Source: Prosthecobacter vanneervenii (GTDB taxonomy: Bacteria; Verrucomicrobiota; Verrucomicrobiia; Verrucomicrobiales; Verrucomicrobiaceae). Taken from it: a DNA stretch of 64,000 nucleotides. The notes under the pieces were generated by a model, which ran no database searches, was not told the origin of the DNA, and was given only the letters and a program-made list of their open reading frames with translations. The stretch is from assembly GCF_014203095.1 (NCBI RefSeq), contig NZ_JACHIG010000006.1, forward strand, positions 62,001-126,000. The letters are read 5' to 3'. Positions 1-9,530 of the stretch are shown here, piece by piece. Made by a program: the position numbers and the translations under genes. Numbering within the stretch: position 1 is the stretch's first letter; each line of letters starts with the position of its first letter.

Positions 1-197
1 CAGCGGAGCACCACGAGGAGCGGTTTGCCTGTGGTCTTGGCCAGGCGGAAGCCGCCATCCAGGTCGTTCCAATTCCAGCGCGGGTCATTTTCCATGCGGG
101 CCTTGTCGCCGCGCACGGCGCCTTCCCGGTCTTTCACGGCCTCGGCCTGTGCGGAGGTGATGGCAGCCAGGGTCAGAATAAGCAGGGGAACTTTCAT
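1..197 (-). CDS. Secreted thioredoxin-like protein, N-terminal part only
   Basis: The gene runs off the left edge, so only about the first 65 residues are visible. It starts at the ATG whose complement lies at 195-197. The N-terminus (MKVPLLILTLAAITSAQA) is a typical signal peptide with an AQA cleavage site. The mature part then has a WNWNDLDGGFRLAKTTGKPL stretch followed by LVVLR, which resembles the start of a thioredoxin fold (the GKPLLVV strand before the active site). The active-site cysteines would lie beyond the edge, so redox activity cannot be judged. It is divergent from the zinc-ribbon gene at 323, leaving about 125 bp for both promoters. The thioredoxin-like reading is inference from this short segment. 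Confidence 0.6.
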   Translation of the reverse strand, partial: MKVPLLILTLAAITSAQAEAVKDREGAVRGDKARMENDPRWNWNDLDGGFRLAKTTGKPLLVVLR

Positions 198-322
198 GCC
201 CGCGCATTGTCTTCAGGGCGGCTGGTGGAAGACAAGCCAAAACGAACAACCCGCTTTTTTGGAATGGACAGCTTTCGGTTTCTTCCGGTTAATCGCGCCA
301 GCTTCCCTCCCCACGCGCAGCC

Positions 323-1393
323 ATGCCTGAAGTCACCGCCATTTCCAAGTTTGCCTGCCCGGCCTGCGGTGCCGAGGCGGTGTGGACGCCCGCCAAGCAG
401 TCGCTCGTGTGTCCCTACTGCGGCACCGTGTCCCCCGCCGAACTGAAACAGGACGGCAGCTTGGTGGAGGAAAACGATCTCGTCAGCGCGCTGCGCTCCA
501 TCCCGGACGAACAGCGCGGCTGGGCGGCGGTGCGCAAGACCGTGAAATGCCAGAGCTGCCATGCCATCTCCGTCTTTGATGAAAAGAGGGTGGCGCAGAG
601 CTGTGACTTTTGCGGGTCTCCCTCCATCATCGCTGTGGATGATGTGGGTGCGCCCATCCGGCCCGGCAGCCAGCTTCCTTTCAAGGTGGATCAGGGACGT
701 GTGCGGGAGGACATCCGCCGCTGGTATGGCAGCCACTTCTGGGCACCGAACGCCCTCGGTCAGAAGGCCATGACGGATACACTGCACGGCCTCTACCTGC
801 CGTTCTGGACCTTTGATGCCCATGCCGAGTGCCCCTGGGAGGCGGAGGCGGGCTACTATTATTATGAGACAGACAGCAAGGGCAACCGCACCCGCTATAC
901 CCGCTGGGAGTATGCTTCCGGACATGTAAGCAGTGATTTTGACGATGTGCTCGTCCCGGCCTCGAAAGGCGTGCATCCCGCGCTGCTGGAAAAGCTGCAG
1001 CCCTTTCCCACCACGACGGATTTGCTGCCCTATGATCCCGGCTACCTCTCCGGCTGGGTGGTGGAGCAGTACCAGATCGATCTCGTGCAGGCGGCGCAGG
1101 ACTCGCGCCAGCGCATGGATGCCATTCTGCGCAGCCAGTGCACCTCCGAGATCCCGGGAGATACCAGTCGCAACCTGCAGATCTTTCCAGAATACAGCGG
1201 GCTGACCTTTAAACACGTGCTGCTGCCGGTCTGGCTGCTGACTTACACCTACGGCTCCAAGACGTATCAGGTGGCTGTGAACGGAGCCACCGGCAAGATT
1301 TCCGGCGAGTATCCGCTGAGCTGGATCAAGATCACCATCGCCATTATCATCTTGCTGATCATTCTCGGCATCTTCATGTCACAGCAAAACTAA
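323..1393 (+). CDS. Zinc-ribbon protein with C-terminal membrane anchor
   Basis: 356 residues. The N-terminus carries a TFIIB-like zinc ribbon (CPACG near residue 12, CPYCG near residue 30), and a second CxxC pair follows (CQSC, then CDFCG near residues 75-95). A soluble central region is rich in Trp and Tyr (for example YYYYETDS). The C-terminus ends with one hydrophobic helix (IKITIAIIILLIILGIFM) and only a few residues after it, so it is a likely tail-anchored inner-membrane protein facing the cytoplasm. Homologues are usually annotated only as zinc-ribbon proteins, and no enzymatic motif is visible. The next gene starts 6 nt downstream, so the two are probably cotranscribed. Confidence 0.8.
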   Translation: MPEVTAISKFACPACGAEAVWTPAKQSLVCPYCGTVSPAELKQDGSLVEENDLVSALRSIPDEQRGWAAVRKTVKCQSCHAISVFDEKRVAQSCDFCGSPSIIAVDDVGAPIRPGSQLPFKVDQGRVREDIRRWYGSHFWAPNALGQKAMTDTLHGLYLPFWTFDAHAECPWEAEAGYYYYETDSKGNRTRYTRWEYASGHVSSDFDDVLVPASKGVHPALLEKLQPFPTTTDLLPYDPGYLSGWVVEQYQIDLVQAAQDSRQRMDAILRSQCTSEIPGDTSRNLQIFPEYSGLTFKHVLLPVWLLTYTYGSKTYQVAVNGATGKISGEYPLSWIKITIAIIILLIILGIFMSQQN

Positions 1394-1399
1394 GCCTGC

Positions 1400-2527
1400 G
1401 TGAACCTCCGCTTTCGAGAACTGCCCATCGTCATCGCGTTGCTCGCGATCTGTGTCTTCTTTGCCGTGCAGGAGCCTGCCTTTCTAGGGGCGCGAAATCT
1501 ATCCATGCTCGTGACGGAGCTTTCCATCACGGCCACGCTGGCCATGGGCATGCTGCTCATTCTCCTGCCGGGGCACATTGATCTCTCCGCAGGCAGCGGC
1601 GTGGGACTGCTGGGCGGCATTGCCAGCGTGCTGGTGTTTCATTTTCACCTGCCTGCACCTGCCGCGCTGGGGCTAGGCTTTCTCTGTGGTGTCATCATCT
1701 GGATGGGCATGGGGGCCTTCATTGTGCATGAGCGCATGCCGTCTTTCATTGTCACGCTCGGGGCGCTGCTCATTTTTAAAGGGCTCTTCTGGCGGGTGAT
1801 TGACAATGCCACCGTGCCCGTGGCTCCCGGAGGGCAGAGCAATCTGTACTCTCTGCTCACCACCTACTATCTGCCGGTGCAGCTGGGATGGCTGCTGGCG
1901 GCAGGTCTGGTGATGGCGCTGGTCTTTACCACGCTGAGTGCACGCAAGCGCAGGCTGGAGCATGGTTTTGCCGTGGACAGCCGGGAGATGATGTTTCTGC
2001 GCCTGTTCATTGCCGCGCAGGCCATCGCGCTCTTTGTGCTCGTCACCGGTCAGTTTCGCGGCATTCCGCTGCCCTCGCTCATCCTGGGCGGGGTCACGCT
2101 GGTGGTGTATGCCGTCACGCAGCACACGGCGCTTGGCAGACACTTGTACGCCATCGGCGGCAGCTCGGAGGCTGCCTTTGTCTCCGGCGTGCCGATGCAG
2201 CGAACGGTGATCGCCGCCTATAGCGGCATGGGGGCCATCGTGGCCATCACGGGCTTTATGCAGACGGCGTATGCAGGTTCATCCACCACCACGGTGGGAG
2301 ATCTGATGGAGCTGGATGCGGTGGCCGCCTGCGTGATTGGTGGCGTGAGCTTGCGCGGCGGGCGGGGCACCGTGCTAGGTGTGCTGCTCGGCGCGCTCAT
2401 CATCGCCTGCCTGCTCAATGGCATGACGCTCATGTCTGTGCCGCCGGAGCGCAAATTCATCGCGCGCGGGGTGGTGCTCATCCTTGCGGTGTGGATGGAC
2501 ATGCGGCTGAGCCGCGGGCGGGGCTGA
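1400..2527 (+). CDS. Sugar-type ABC transporter permease (XylH/RbsC family)
   Basis: 375 residues with about ten hydrophobic helices and the BPD_transp_2 layout of ribose/xylose permeases. There is an N-terminal helix, a GHIDLSAGSGVGLLGG segment (the DLS..G motif shared by the family), and near the end the VAACVIGGVSLRGGRGTVLG segment typical of the EAA-like cytoplasmic loop. Its length matches XylH better than RbsC. It begins with GTG, 6 nt after the previous stop. The odd feature is context: such permeases normally sit beside a duplicated-domain ATPase and a periplasmic sugar-binding protein, and neither is nearby. The ATPase must be encoded elsewhere, or this is a relic. The substrate cannot be inferred. 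Confidence 0.85.
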   Translation: MNLRFRELPIVIALLAICVFFAVQEPAFLGARNLSMLVTELSITATLAMGMLLILLPGHIDLSAGSGVGLLGGIASVLVFHFHLPAPAALGLGFLCGVIIWMGMGAFIVHERMPSFIVTLGALLIFKGLFWRVIDNATVPVAPGGQSNLYSLLTTYYLPVQLGWLLAAGLVMALVFTTLSARKRRLEHGFAVDSREMMFLRLFIAAQAIALFVLVTGQFRGIPLPSLILGGVTLVVYAVTQHTALGRHLYAIGGSSEAAFVSGVPMQRTVIAAYSGMGAIVAITGFMQTAYAGSSTTTVGDLMELDAVAACVIGGVSLRGGRGTVLGVLLGALIIACLLNGMTLMSVPPERKFIARGVVLILAVWMDMRLSRGRG

Positions 2528-2593
2528 AAGCGCGGCTGATTTACTCATTCGACATTTGCTGGTGTTTCGCCATTCATGGGGCATTCCCCATCC

Positions 2594-3496
2594 ATGTCCG
2601 CCGCCTCCGATCTCCTCAAACAACACCTTCTGCAGCGCCAGCTCAAGGGGGGCACGCATATCGCGCTGCGACCAGGGACGATGGAGCGTCTGCTCGGGCA
2701 GGAGCCTGCGCCGAAGCTGAGTGACATGATGCCTGCCGCCCGCAGGCAGGAGAGCGTGCCCACGCCAGCGACCGCAGCGACGCCTGCGCCTGCCAAGCGT
2801 CTTGTTCCAGATAATCCTGCGCCAGAGCCCCGGCGCGCCGCCGGACTGATCCAGGTGGACGGAAGCACTCTGGAAGAGAAACTCGCCGCGCTGCGTGTGC
2901 TGGCGGAGAAGTGGGAGCCCGCGCGCTCCCTGAACAGCCTGCGTCAGACCATGGTCTTTGCGGTGGGAGATCCGTGCGCCTCCCTCATGCTGGTGGGAGA
3001 GGCTCCTGGAGCGGAAGAGGAAAAACTGCGCGAGCCCTTTGTGGGGCCCGCCGGGCAGAAGCTCACCGCTATTCTCAAGGCCATGGGTTTGGAGCGTTCG
3101 CAGGTTTACATCAGCAACATCTGCAAATTCCGCCCAGCGATGGAAAACCAGGGCAGCGGCAACCGCAAGCCCACCGCCGAGGAGATGCGCGCCTGCGTTT
3201 CCTTTGTGCTGACGGAGATCGATCTCATCCGGCCCAAAGTCATCGTGGCCTTAGGGGCTACTGCGGCAGAGGGGCTTGGCATCCCCGGCAGCGTGGGTGG
3301 CCTGCGCGGACGGTTTCACAACACCAGCGGCATTCCCACCATGGTCACCTACCATCCATCCTACATCCTGAGGGAGGAGAAAACAGGTGATGGCATCCGC
3401 GCCAAGCGCGCCGTCTGGGAGGACATGCTCAAAGTCATGGAAAAGCTGGGCCTGCCCATCAGTGAAAAGCAGCGCGGCTATTTCCAGGCCAAGTAA
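2594..3496 (+). CDS. Uracil-DNA glycosylase family 4-like protein lacking Fe-S cysteines
   Basis: 300 residues from ATG 2594; an in-frame ATG at 2576 would add six residues. Residues 1-95 are a low-complexity, Ala/Pro-rich extension. The UDG fold follows, with GEAPG (135-139), FVGPAG (149-154), the YISNI..FRP segment (172-181), and HPSYILR (254-260) as the DNA-binding loop. Family 4 enzymes excise uracil from DNA and hold a 4Fe-4S cluster through a CxxC pair, the cysteine of KCRP, and one further cysteine. Here the CxxC pair is absent (EPARSLNSLRQ lies there), KCRP reads CKFRP, and only C201 matches. It is therefore probably a cluster-less relative, and activity on uracil is inference. Confidence 0.8.
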   Translation: MSAASDLLKQHLLQRQLKGGTHIALRPGTMERLLGQEPAPKLSDMMPAARRQESVPTPATAATPAPAKRLVPDNPAPEPRRAAGLIQVDGSTLEEKLAALRVLAEKWEPARSLNSLRQTMVFAVGDPCASLMLVGEAPGAEEEKLREPFVGPAGQKLTAILKAMGLERSQVYISNICKFRPAMENQGSGNRKPTAEEMRACVSFVLTEIDLIRPKVIVALGATAAEGLGIPGSVGGLRGRFHNTSGIPTMVTYHPSYILREEKTGDGIRAKRAVWEDMLKVMEKLGLPISEKQRGYFQAK

Positions 3497-3512
3497 CCAC
3501 ACTGATCATGTC

Positions 3513-4121
3513 ATGAGAGCGAATCACATCCTGCTGCTGGTGGCCGGGTTGTTCCTGGCGCTGGTGTGGCTTAATCGGCAGCCGACACGGGCCAAGCCTG
3601 CTGCAATGGCTGACCAAGCTGCCCCTTCGAAGGCTGTTGCCTCTGCTGAACCTGTGGATGCGGTGCTTTCAGACGAGCCCAAACACTACCGGCCCCGGCA
3701 GGTGTCTGAGACCGTGAGGCGCAAGGTGGATGCCTTTATCCGGCGCTACAAAGACGCTCCTCCCCAGGAGATGACCAAGAACGAGGAAATGACTTCGATG
3801 ATGGAGCGCTTTACGCAGATGCTGGATGTGCCGGAGTTTCAAAGCGAGATGGAGAAGCGCATGGAGGCGATCAAGGCCGCCAAAGGGCAGGAGCATGGCA
3901 CGCTGAACATTGGATTTGGCAAGCTCGGCGATCCCGAAAGCCGCGCCTGGCTGGAGGCCATGTTTTCCGATGATGTTGAACTGATGCAGGAGTACATCCT
4001 CAACAAGCTCGACGGTGCCATCTTTGAGTTTGCCTTTGACCCTACCCTGGAAAACGCAGGCAATGGTGTGACGGTGAAAGACGCTTCGCGGCCGCCCGCA
4101 TCCAGCAAGCTGCCGGATTGA
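3513..4121 (+). CDS. Hypothetical membrane-anchored protein
   Basis: 202 residues. I chose ATG 3513, 16 nt after the glycosylase stop, because it puts a clean signal anchor (MRANHILLLVAGLFLALVWL) at the N-terminus. The rest is hydrophilic and mostly helical, with an Ala/Pro-rich linker (residues 25-50) and a charged domain containing MEKRMEAIKAAKG and a DPESRAWLEAMFSDD segment. No cysteines or recognisable catalytic motifs are present. It is probably periplasmic and tethered to the inner membrane. I do not recognise the family. It may be cotranscribed with the glycosylase upstream, but no functional link is evident. Confidence 0.65.
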   Translation: MRANHILLLVAGLFLALVWLNRQPTRAKPAAMADQAAPSKAVASAEPVDAVLSDEPKHYRPRQVSETVRRKVDAFIRRYKDAPPQEMTKNEEMTSMMERFTQMLDVPEFQSEMEKRMEAIKAAKGQEHGTLNIGFGKLGDPESRAWLEAMFSDDVELMQEYILNKLDGAIFEFAFDPTLENAGNGVTVKDASRPPASSKLPD

Positions 4122-4162
4122 AGGCTTGTCTTTCGCCGACGGTCTGGGTTTAAATCCGGTGC

Positions 4163-5383
4163 ATGAAGGCCAGAGCACTTTCCCGCCGTGATTTGTTCAA
4201 GCTCGGTACTGCAGGCGCTGCAGTGCTGACCCATGCCGAGGCGCAGGCTGCCGGGAAGAAGGCCGGGCCCGTCTGCGAGGAAGGTGGCTGCTGCATCACT
4301 CCATCGGGAGACTTTTACAATGTGGAGCGCGGCAAGCCGCTGCCCTATCAGCAGCCCATTGAGAAGCTGCGGGAGATCGGCATGGTGCGCGAGACCTGGC
4401 AGCTCGAAATCATGGCCGATCCAGCCAGCAACTCCAAGATCGAGCGCCCCATGCTGCGTAGTGATGGCACCGCGCTGACTTTTGAGCGGCTGATGGAGAT
4501 CGCGAAGACGAAGGCGGTCAGCTACCTTAAGGTCATCACCTGCAACAACCTGGCCGATCCTCTTGGGCACGGCCTGTGGGAGGGCGTGCCGCTGCGCGAT
4601 GTGCTGTGGGAATGCGGCCCGGTGGAAAATCTGCGCCACGTCTGGTATCACGGCCATCATAACGAGGACCCCAAGCAGATCTTCAAATGCTACCTGCCGA
4701 TGAATCGCGTCTTTGAGGACCCACCCGGAGAGCTGCCGGTAATGCTCTGCTACAAGCTTAATGGCGAGTTTCTCACTGGTGAGCGCGGCGGCCCGGTGCG
4801 CATGATCGTGCCGGAGGCCTACGGCTTCAAATCGGTGAAGTGGCTGCAGCGCATCGGCTTCACCAATGCGCACCAGTCCGATGACACCTACGCCAACGGC
4901 AACAACGACATCAATTCGTGGCTCAAGACCTTCGCACGTTTCGGCGATCTGCCCGACAAGCTCCGCGCCGGAGAGGAACTCTCACTGCACGGCAACGCCC
5001 AGGTGGGGATCTCGGGGCTGAAGAAGGTGCAGTACTGGGTGCGCGATGCAGGTGCGCCGCTGCCGGCCAATGATCCGCATTTCACCACCGCACCGTGGCA
5101 GGATGCGCAGATCGTACCCTTTGATGGCAGCGGCATTTCGGGCTTTAAAGGCGCGCCGCTGCATCCCGTGCAGTTTGATGCTGCCACTCGCACGCCACGA
5201 CAGTGGCCGCTGCGTCACACGCTCTGCCGCTGGGTGGCTGCCCCCATCAAGCTGGCTGCGGGCAAGTATGAAATACGCTGCCGCACCCTTGATGAAAACG
5301 GCAACGCCCAACCGATGCCCCGGCCGTTTCCCAAGTCCGGCCGCAACAACATCCAGAAAGCGCTGCTGGAGGTGATCGCCTAA
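4163..5383 (+). CDS. Tat-exported molybdopterin oxidoreductase, sulfite oxidase family
   Basis: 406 residues. The N-terminus has a twin-arginine signal (SRRDLFKLG, residues 7-15) with a hydrophobic stretch ending AEAQA. The molybdopterin-binding domain follows, with the likely Mo-ligating cysteine C127 in the ITCNN segment, then GHGLWEGVPLRDVLW and GGPVRMIVPEAYGFKSVKWL, both characteristic of SUOX/SoxC/YedY-type enzymes. The C-terminal third (from about residue 280) looks like the Mo-co dimerisation domain, as in SorA or SoxC and unlike the shorter MsrP. Periplasmic oxidation of sulfite or a related sulfur compound is likely, but the substrate is not proven. No cytochrome partner gene is adjacent. 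Confidence 0.85.
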   Translation: MKARALSRRDLFKLGTAGAAVLTHAEAQAAGKKAGPVCEEGGCCITPSGDFYNVERGKPLPYQQPIEKLREIGMVRETWQLEIMADPASNSKIERPMLRSDGTALTFERLMEIAKTKAVSYLKVITCNNLADPLGHGLWEGVPLRDVLWECGPVENLRHVWYHGHHNEDPKQIFKCYLPMNRVFEDPPGELPVMLCYKLNGEFLTGERGGPVRMIVPEAYGFKSVKWLQRIGFTNAHQSDDTYANGNNDINSWLKTFARFGDLPDKLRAGEELSLHGNAQVGISGLKKVQYWVRDAGAPLPANDPHFTTAPWQDAQIVPFDGSGISGFKGAPLHPVQFDAATRTPRQWPLRHTLCRWVAAPIKLAAGKYEIRCRTLDENGNAQPMPRPFPKSGRNNIQKALLEVIA

Positions 5384-5435
5384 GCTGCTTATTCAAACTC
5401 TTTGGTGACAACAAAGATGATGGTGACCGGCCCGG

Positions 5436-5783
5436 ATGCTGCTCTACGTCGGCATCATGAACTCATCTCCTGTTCCCTGGAAAGTGCTTTCGGCCAATGT
5501 CGGTGTCGGAATTCTCACTGAGGGCTGGACGCTGGATGTGGTCTATCCGGATTCTATGGATGCACGGCATTTTGTGGGGGAAGTGGTTTTTGACTCCCCT
5601 TTTGCGGCACCGCCTGTGGTGCATCTTGGGCTTACTGGCTTTGATGTGGACCGTCGCGCGAGCGCGCGGCTCTCGATCAAGGCGCAGAAAATCACAAAAC
5701 TGGGATTTCAGGCCGTCATCACCACCTGGGATGCCACACGGGTCTTCTCCGTGGAGTTTGAATGGCTGGCCATCGGTGCCTGA
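5436..5783 (+). CDS. Small H-type lectin domain protein
   Basis: 115 residues from ATG 5436; a second in-frame ATG lies at 5457 and neither has a clear ribosome-binding site. Almost the whole protein resembles the H-type lectin fold known from Helix pomatia agglutinin: a FDSPFAAPPVVHLGLTGFD segment, then a basic strand (RRASARLSIKAQKIT) and a terminal strand reaching VEFEWLAIGA. There is no signal peptide, so it would be cytoplasmic or released another way. Family members bind N-acetylgalactosamine-type sugars as hexamers; sugar binding here is inference. It is convergent with the methyltransferase gene at 5784, with no spacer. Confidence 0.7.
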   Translation: MLLYVGIMNSSPVPWKVLSANVGVGILTEGWTLDVVYPDSMDARHFVGEVVFDSPFAAPPVVHLGLTGFDVDRRASARLSIKAQKITKLGFQAVITTWDATRVFSVEFEWLAIGA

Positions 5784-6581
5784 TCACGCCTTGCGGAAGC
5801 ACCAGGAGCGGTAGGAGAGTTCGCCTGATTTGAGCGCCTCATACACACGTGCACCTGGCACGCCGGCAAAGTCACGGCCCGCAGGGTGCAGCATCTTTGG
5901 GAGGCAGCGAAGCACGAGAGCCTCGCTGCGTGCAGCATTGTGCTCCATGCCGCGCAGTACTTCGGCGCTGATGTCGCGGGTTTGCACGATCTCGAGCGGC
6001 GCACGGTCGATTGCCTGCTCCCACTCGGCCCACTGGTCGCTGAAGCGAAAATCGGCATACAACAAATGCCCCCCTGGGCGCAGCACGCGCGCCACCTCGG
6101 CCAGAAATCCGGGGAAATTCGGGTAGCAGTGAGAGGCCTCCACATTGATCACCGCATCCAGCGAAGCATCAGGAAAGGGGAGCTTTTGCGCATCTCCCTG
6201 CACAAAACGGATGCTGGCCACCTGGTGGCGCTTTTGGCAGAAGGAGATGCCTTCGGGATTCAGATCCAGACCGGTGTAGCTGGCTGGATGCAGTGTGCGC
6301 GTGAGCCACGAGGCACCGCCCCCGTGGCCGCAGCTCACTTCCAGCACGTCTTTGCCGCACAGGTCCACCTGCGTGGCCACGTGGTGGTAGAGCTGGATGC
6401 AGGCGCGGTTCTGCTCGTCTGCTGGCTCCAGTTGCAGGCCCACGGGCGGCTCGGTTTCAAAGGCGTAATTTAAAAACAGCACATCCTCATTGCGTAGCCG
6501 CCGGGTGAGAAAGGGATACCAAAGCTGCCAGATGGCCTTGCGGACAGCGGGGACGGAGAAGAGGCGTTCGAGGAGGGACAT
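5784..6581 (-). CDS. Class I SAM-dependent methyltransferase
   Basis: 265 residues from the ATG complementary to 6579-6581. In-frame ATGs at 6620 and 6686 are possible but would eat into the divergent promoter region shared with msrP. A Rossmann methyltransferase core is clear: DVLEVSCGHGGGASWL (motif I), TGLDLNPEGISF (the acidic ribose-binding Asp), GDAQKLPFPDASLDAV, and ARVLRPGGHLLYADFRF. The sequence resembles sterol or phenolphthiotriol-type C/O-methyltransferases, which act on lipid-like substrates. The positively charged, amphipathic N-terminus (AIWQLWYPFLTRRL) could touch the membrane. The substrate is unknown. Confidence 0.8.
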   Translation of the reverse strand: MSLLERLFSVPAVRKAIWQLWYPFLTRRLRNEDVLFLNYAFETEPPVGLQLEPADEQNRACIQLYHHVATQVDLCGKDVLEVSCGHGGGASWLTRTLHPASYTGLDLNPEGISFCQKRHQVASIRFVQGDAQKLPFPDASLDAVINVEASHCYPNFPGFLAEVARVLRPGGHLLYADFRFSDQWAEWEQAIDRAPLEIVQTRDISAEVLRGMEHNAARSEALVLRCLPKMLHPAGRDFAGVPGARVYEALKSGELSYRSWCFRKA

Positions 6582-6691
6582 GAGGCGGAAGCGCTGTGGG
6601 CTGGTGGCTGCAATGTGCATGCTGAAGCAGGCTTTGCTGGAATAATCTTGCCTTTGGTGCCTCGTATCTGGCATCACCTGCTGCACACGCC

Positions 6692-7657
<966 letters not shown>

Positions 7658-7663
7658 ACCGGC

Positions 7664-8284
7664 ATGAAACTCAGCGCAGACACCTCGTTTCACCGTCAGC
7701 TGTTTTTCTTCAATGGCCTGCTGCCGGCGCTGCTCATCCTGATCGATGGCTGGCGCGGCAGGCTGGGGACCAATCCAGCGGAATTCATCACCCGCACCAC
7801 AGGTGTGCTGACGCTGGTCTTTCTCATGCTCACGCTCATGGTCACGCCGCTGCGCAAGCTGTGTGGGTGGAACTGGCTCTTGAAACAACGCCGCCTGCTG
7901 GGGCTGTATGCCTTCTTCTACGGCCTGGGGCATCTGATCACCTACTTGGCCTATGACCGCGACTGGCAGTTGCAGACGGTGGTGGGAGATGTGTACAAGC
8001 GGCCCTTCATCGCACTAGGCATGTTCAGCTTCCTGCTCATGGTGCCGCTGGCGGTCACCTCCACCAATGCCATGATCAAAAAGCTCGGCGGTCAGCGCTG
8101 GGCGCAGCTGCACCGGCTCACCTACTACATCGCCATCGGTGGCGTGCTGCACTACTGGGCCATCGTGAAGTCGGACGTGACCTGGCCGCGCTTCTTTGCA
8201 GTCATCCTGGCTCTGCTGCTGGGGTATCGCGTGGTGGAGGGCATGAAAAAAGCGCGGAGTGCCGCAGCACCACGCGCTTCGTGA
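7664..8284 (+). CDS. msrQ: Haem-binding membrane subunit MsrQ
   Basis: 206 residues, an inner-membrane b-type cytochrome that passes quinol-derived electrons to MsrP. About six hydrophobic helices are visible. The family landmarks are TRTTGVLTLVFLMLTLMVTPLRKL, RRLLGLYAFFYGLGHLITYL (haem histidine), and AQLHRLTYYIAIGGVLHYW with two further conserved histidines. It follows msrP after 6 nt, so the two form one operon. The end is convergent with the secreted-protein gene at 8306, with 21 nt between them. Confidence 0.95.
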   Translation: MKLSADTSFHRQLFFFNGLLPALLILIDGWRGRLGTNPAEFITRTTGVLTLVFLMLTLMVTPLRKLCGWNWLLKQRRLLGLYAFFYGLGHLITYLAYDRDWQLQTVVGDVYKRPFIALGMFSFLLMVPLAVTSTNAMIKKLGGQRWAQLHRLTYYIAIGGVLHYWAIVKSDVTWPRFFAVILALLLGYRVVEGMKKARSAAAPRAS

Positions 8285-8305
8285 ATTTTCAGTTGAAAAG
8301 CCCGC

Positions 8306-9058
8306 TTACTTTTTCTTGGCAGGAGCGGCGTTCCACACCTTGATGTCGTCAAACCAGCCGCTCTGGCCGGCCACGCCCAGCTCGATCTTGGATTTTGTTT
8401 CATGGCCGATGCCGGGGGACTTGAGGAAGGCCACGGCTTTGCCGTCAATGCTCACGCGCATTTCATCGCCCACAGTCTCCACCGTCACGGTGTATTCCTT
8501 GTTCTGCTCCAGCTTCACAGGGAAGGTCGCGCTCTTGCCAGCCATGAGCTTGTTCACTTCGTCCTTCTTGGCGGGGTCTTTGCGCAGCTCTTTGATGATC
8601 AGGTTTTGGCTGCCTTCGCGCTCATCCATGATCGTCACCTTGTCCAGGCGGATCTGGGCGCGGCCGAGATGGCCGTAGTGCGCGGCGGTGTATTTGCGGT
8701 CGTCAAATTCCACATCCATCATCGTGCAGCCGTCAAAGCGCATCTTCACCTCCACCACGCTGTCCTTGGTGGGCAGTTCCAGGCCATACACGGCGGCGTG
8801 GGCGGTGATGATGGACTTGCCATCTTTGGAGGGCTCGTCCTTTACGCGCGTCTGGGTGCCTTTGAGCGCATTGTTTTCAAAGGCGAAAGTGTCCACCACG
8901 CGGTGCCAGCGTTTGTCATGCTCGCTGCTGTTCATCTCGTCAGAAAAAAGAAGCTCTTTCTTTTCGGCGATGGGTTTGGAAGGGATCTTGGGAGCATCGG
9001 CAGCAAAGGACGCGGCGCTGATAAGGAGGCAGGAGGAAAGAAACAGGCGGATTTTCAT
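8306..9058 (-). CDS. Secreted concanavalin-fold-like protein (DUF1080-type)
   Basis: 250 residues with a signal peptide (MKIRLFLSSCLLISAASFA). The mature start AADAPKIPSKPIAEKKELLF leads into a beta-rich domain with FAFENNALKGTQTR, VEVKMRFDGCTMMDVEFDD, and a C-terminal VTVETVGDEMRVSIDGKAVAF strand, ending in AGQSGWFDDIKVWNA. This is the layout of DUF1080/LamG-like proteins abundant in Verrucomicrobiota and Planctomycetota, often tied to polysaccharide binding or hydrolysis. No catalytic residue can be named. A broken paralogue with the same KKELLFSD start lies at 20292-20588, and a more distant relative at 15320. Confidence 0.75.
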   Translation of the reverse strand: MKIRLFLSSCLLISAASFAADAPKIPSKPIAEKKELLFSDEMNSSEHDKRWHRVVDTFAFENNALKGTQTRVKDEPSKDGKSIITAHAAVYGLELPTKDSVVEVKMRFDGCTMMDVEFDDRKYTAAHYGHLGRAQIRLDKVTIMDEREGSQNLIIKELRKDPAKKDEVNKLMAGKSATFPVKLEQNKEYTVTVETVGDEMRVSIDGKAVAFLKSPGIGHETKSKIELGVAGQSGWFDDIKVWNAAPAKKK

Positions 9059-9159
9059 GGAGCAGTGAAACGAGATTATTCTGTGAGATCATGCGCGGAA
9101 ATTGCCGAAGTCAAACCGGCGCTTGAGTTCATGCCATTCGGCGTGTCTGCTTTGCGCCT

Positions 9160-9501
9160 ATGAGCCAACCTGCCTGCCCGATGTGTGAGATGAATGACGT
9201 GCTGGACCATGCCGACCGCTTTGAGTGCATGACCTGCGGCCACGAATGGCCGAAAGAAGCCGCAGCGGATGAGCCGGATGCTGAGCGCGTGGTAAAAGAC
9301 GCCTATGGCAACGTGCTCGCCGACGGAGACATCGTGGCCATGATCAAAGATCTGAAACTCAAGGGATCCAGCGAAGTGCTGAAGGTGGGGACCAAGTCCA
9401 AACCCATCCGGCTGGTGGACGGCGATCACGAAATCTCCTGCAAGATGGATGGCATGGCGATCGGTCTGAAAGCTTGCTTTGTGAAGAAAGTGGTCAGTTA
9501 G
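9160..9501 (+). CDS. yjdM: YjdM/PhnA family zinc-ribbon protein
   Basis: 113 residues, the normal size for YjdM (formerly PhnA). The N-terminal zinc ribbon has CPMC (residues 6-9) and CMTC (residues 24-27). The conserved body follows: VVKDAYGNVLADGDIVAMIK, a DLKLKGSS segment, then LKVGTKSKPIRLVDGDHEI and the closing strand. Despite the old name, the family is not part of the phosphonate lyase pathway and its biochemical role is unsettled. It is a single gene, with a methyltransferase starting 29 nt downstream on the same strand. Confidence 0.92.
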   Translation: MSQPACPMCEMNDVLDHADRFECMTCGHEWPKEAAADEPDAERVVKDAYGNVLADGDIVAMIKDLKLKGSSEVLKVGTKSKPIRLVDGDHEISCKMDGMAIGLKACFVKKVVS

Positions 9502-9530
9502 TGGGGCGTATCAGCCACCCCACCACCACC

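Noticed and set aside
4130..4165. tRNA-like gtttaaatccggt word
   Set aside because: No cloverleaf can be drawn around it; it sits just before a normal gene start.
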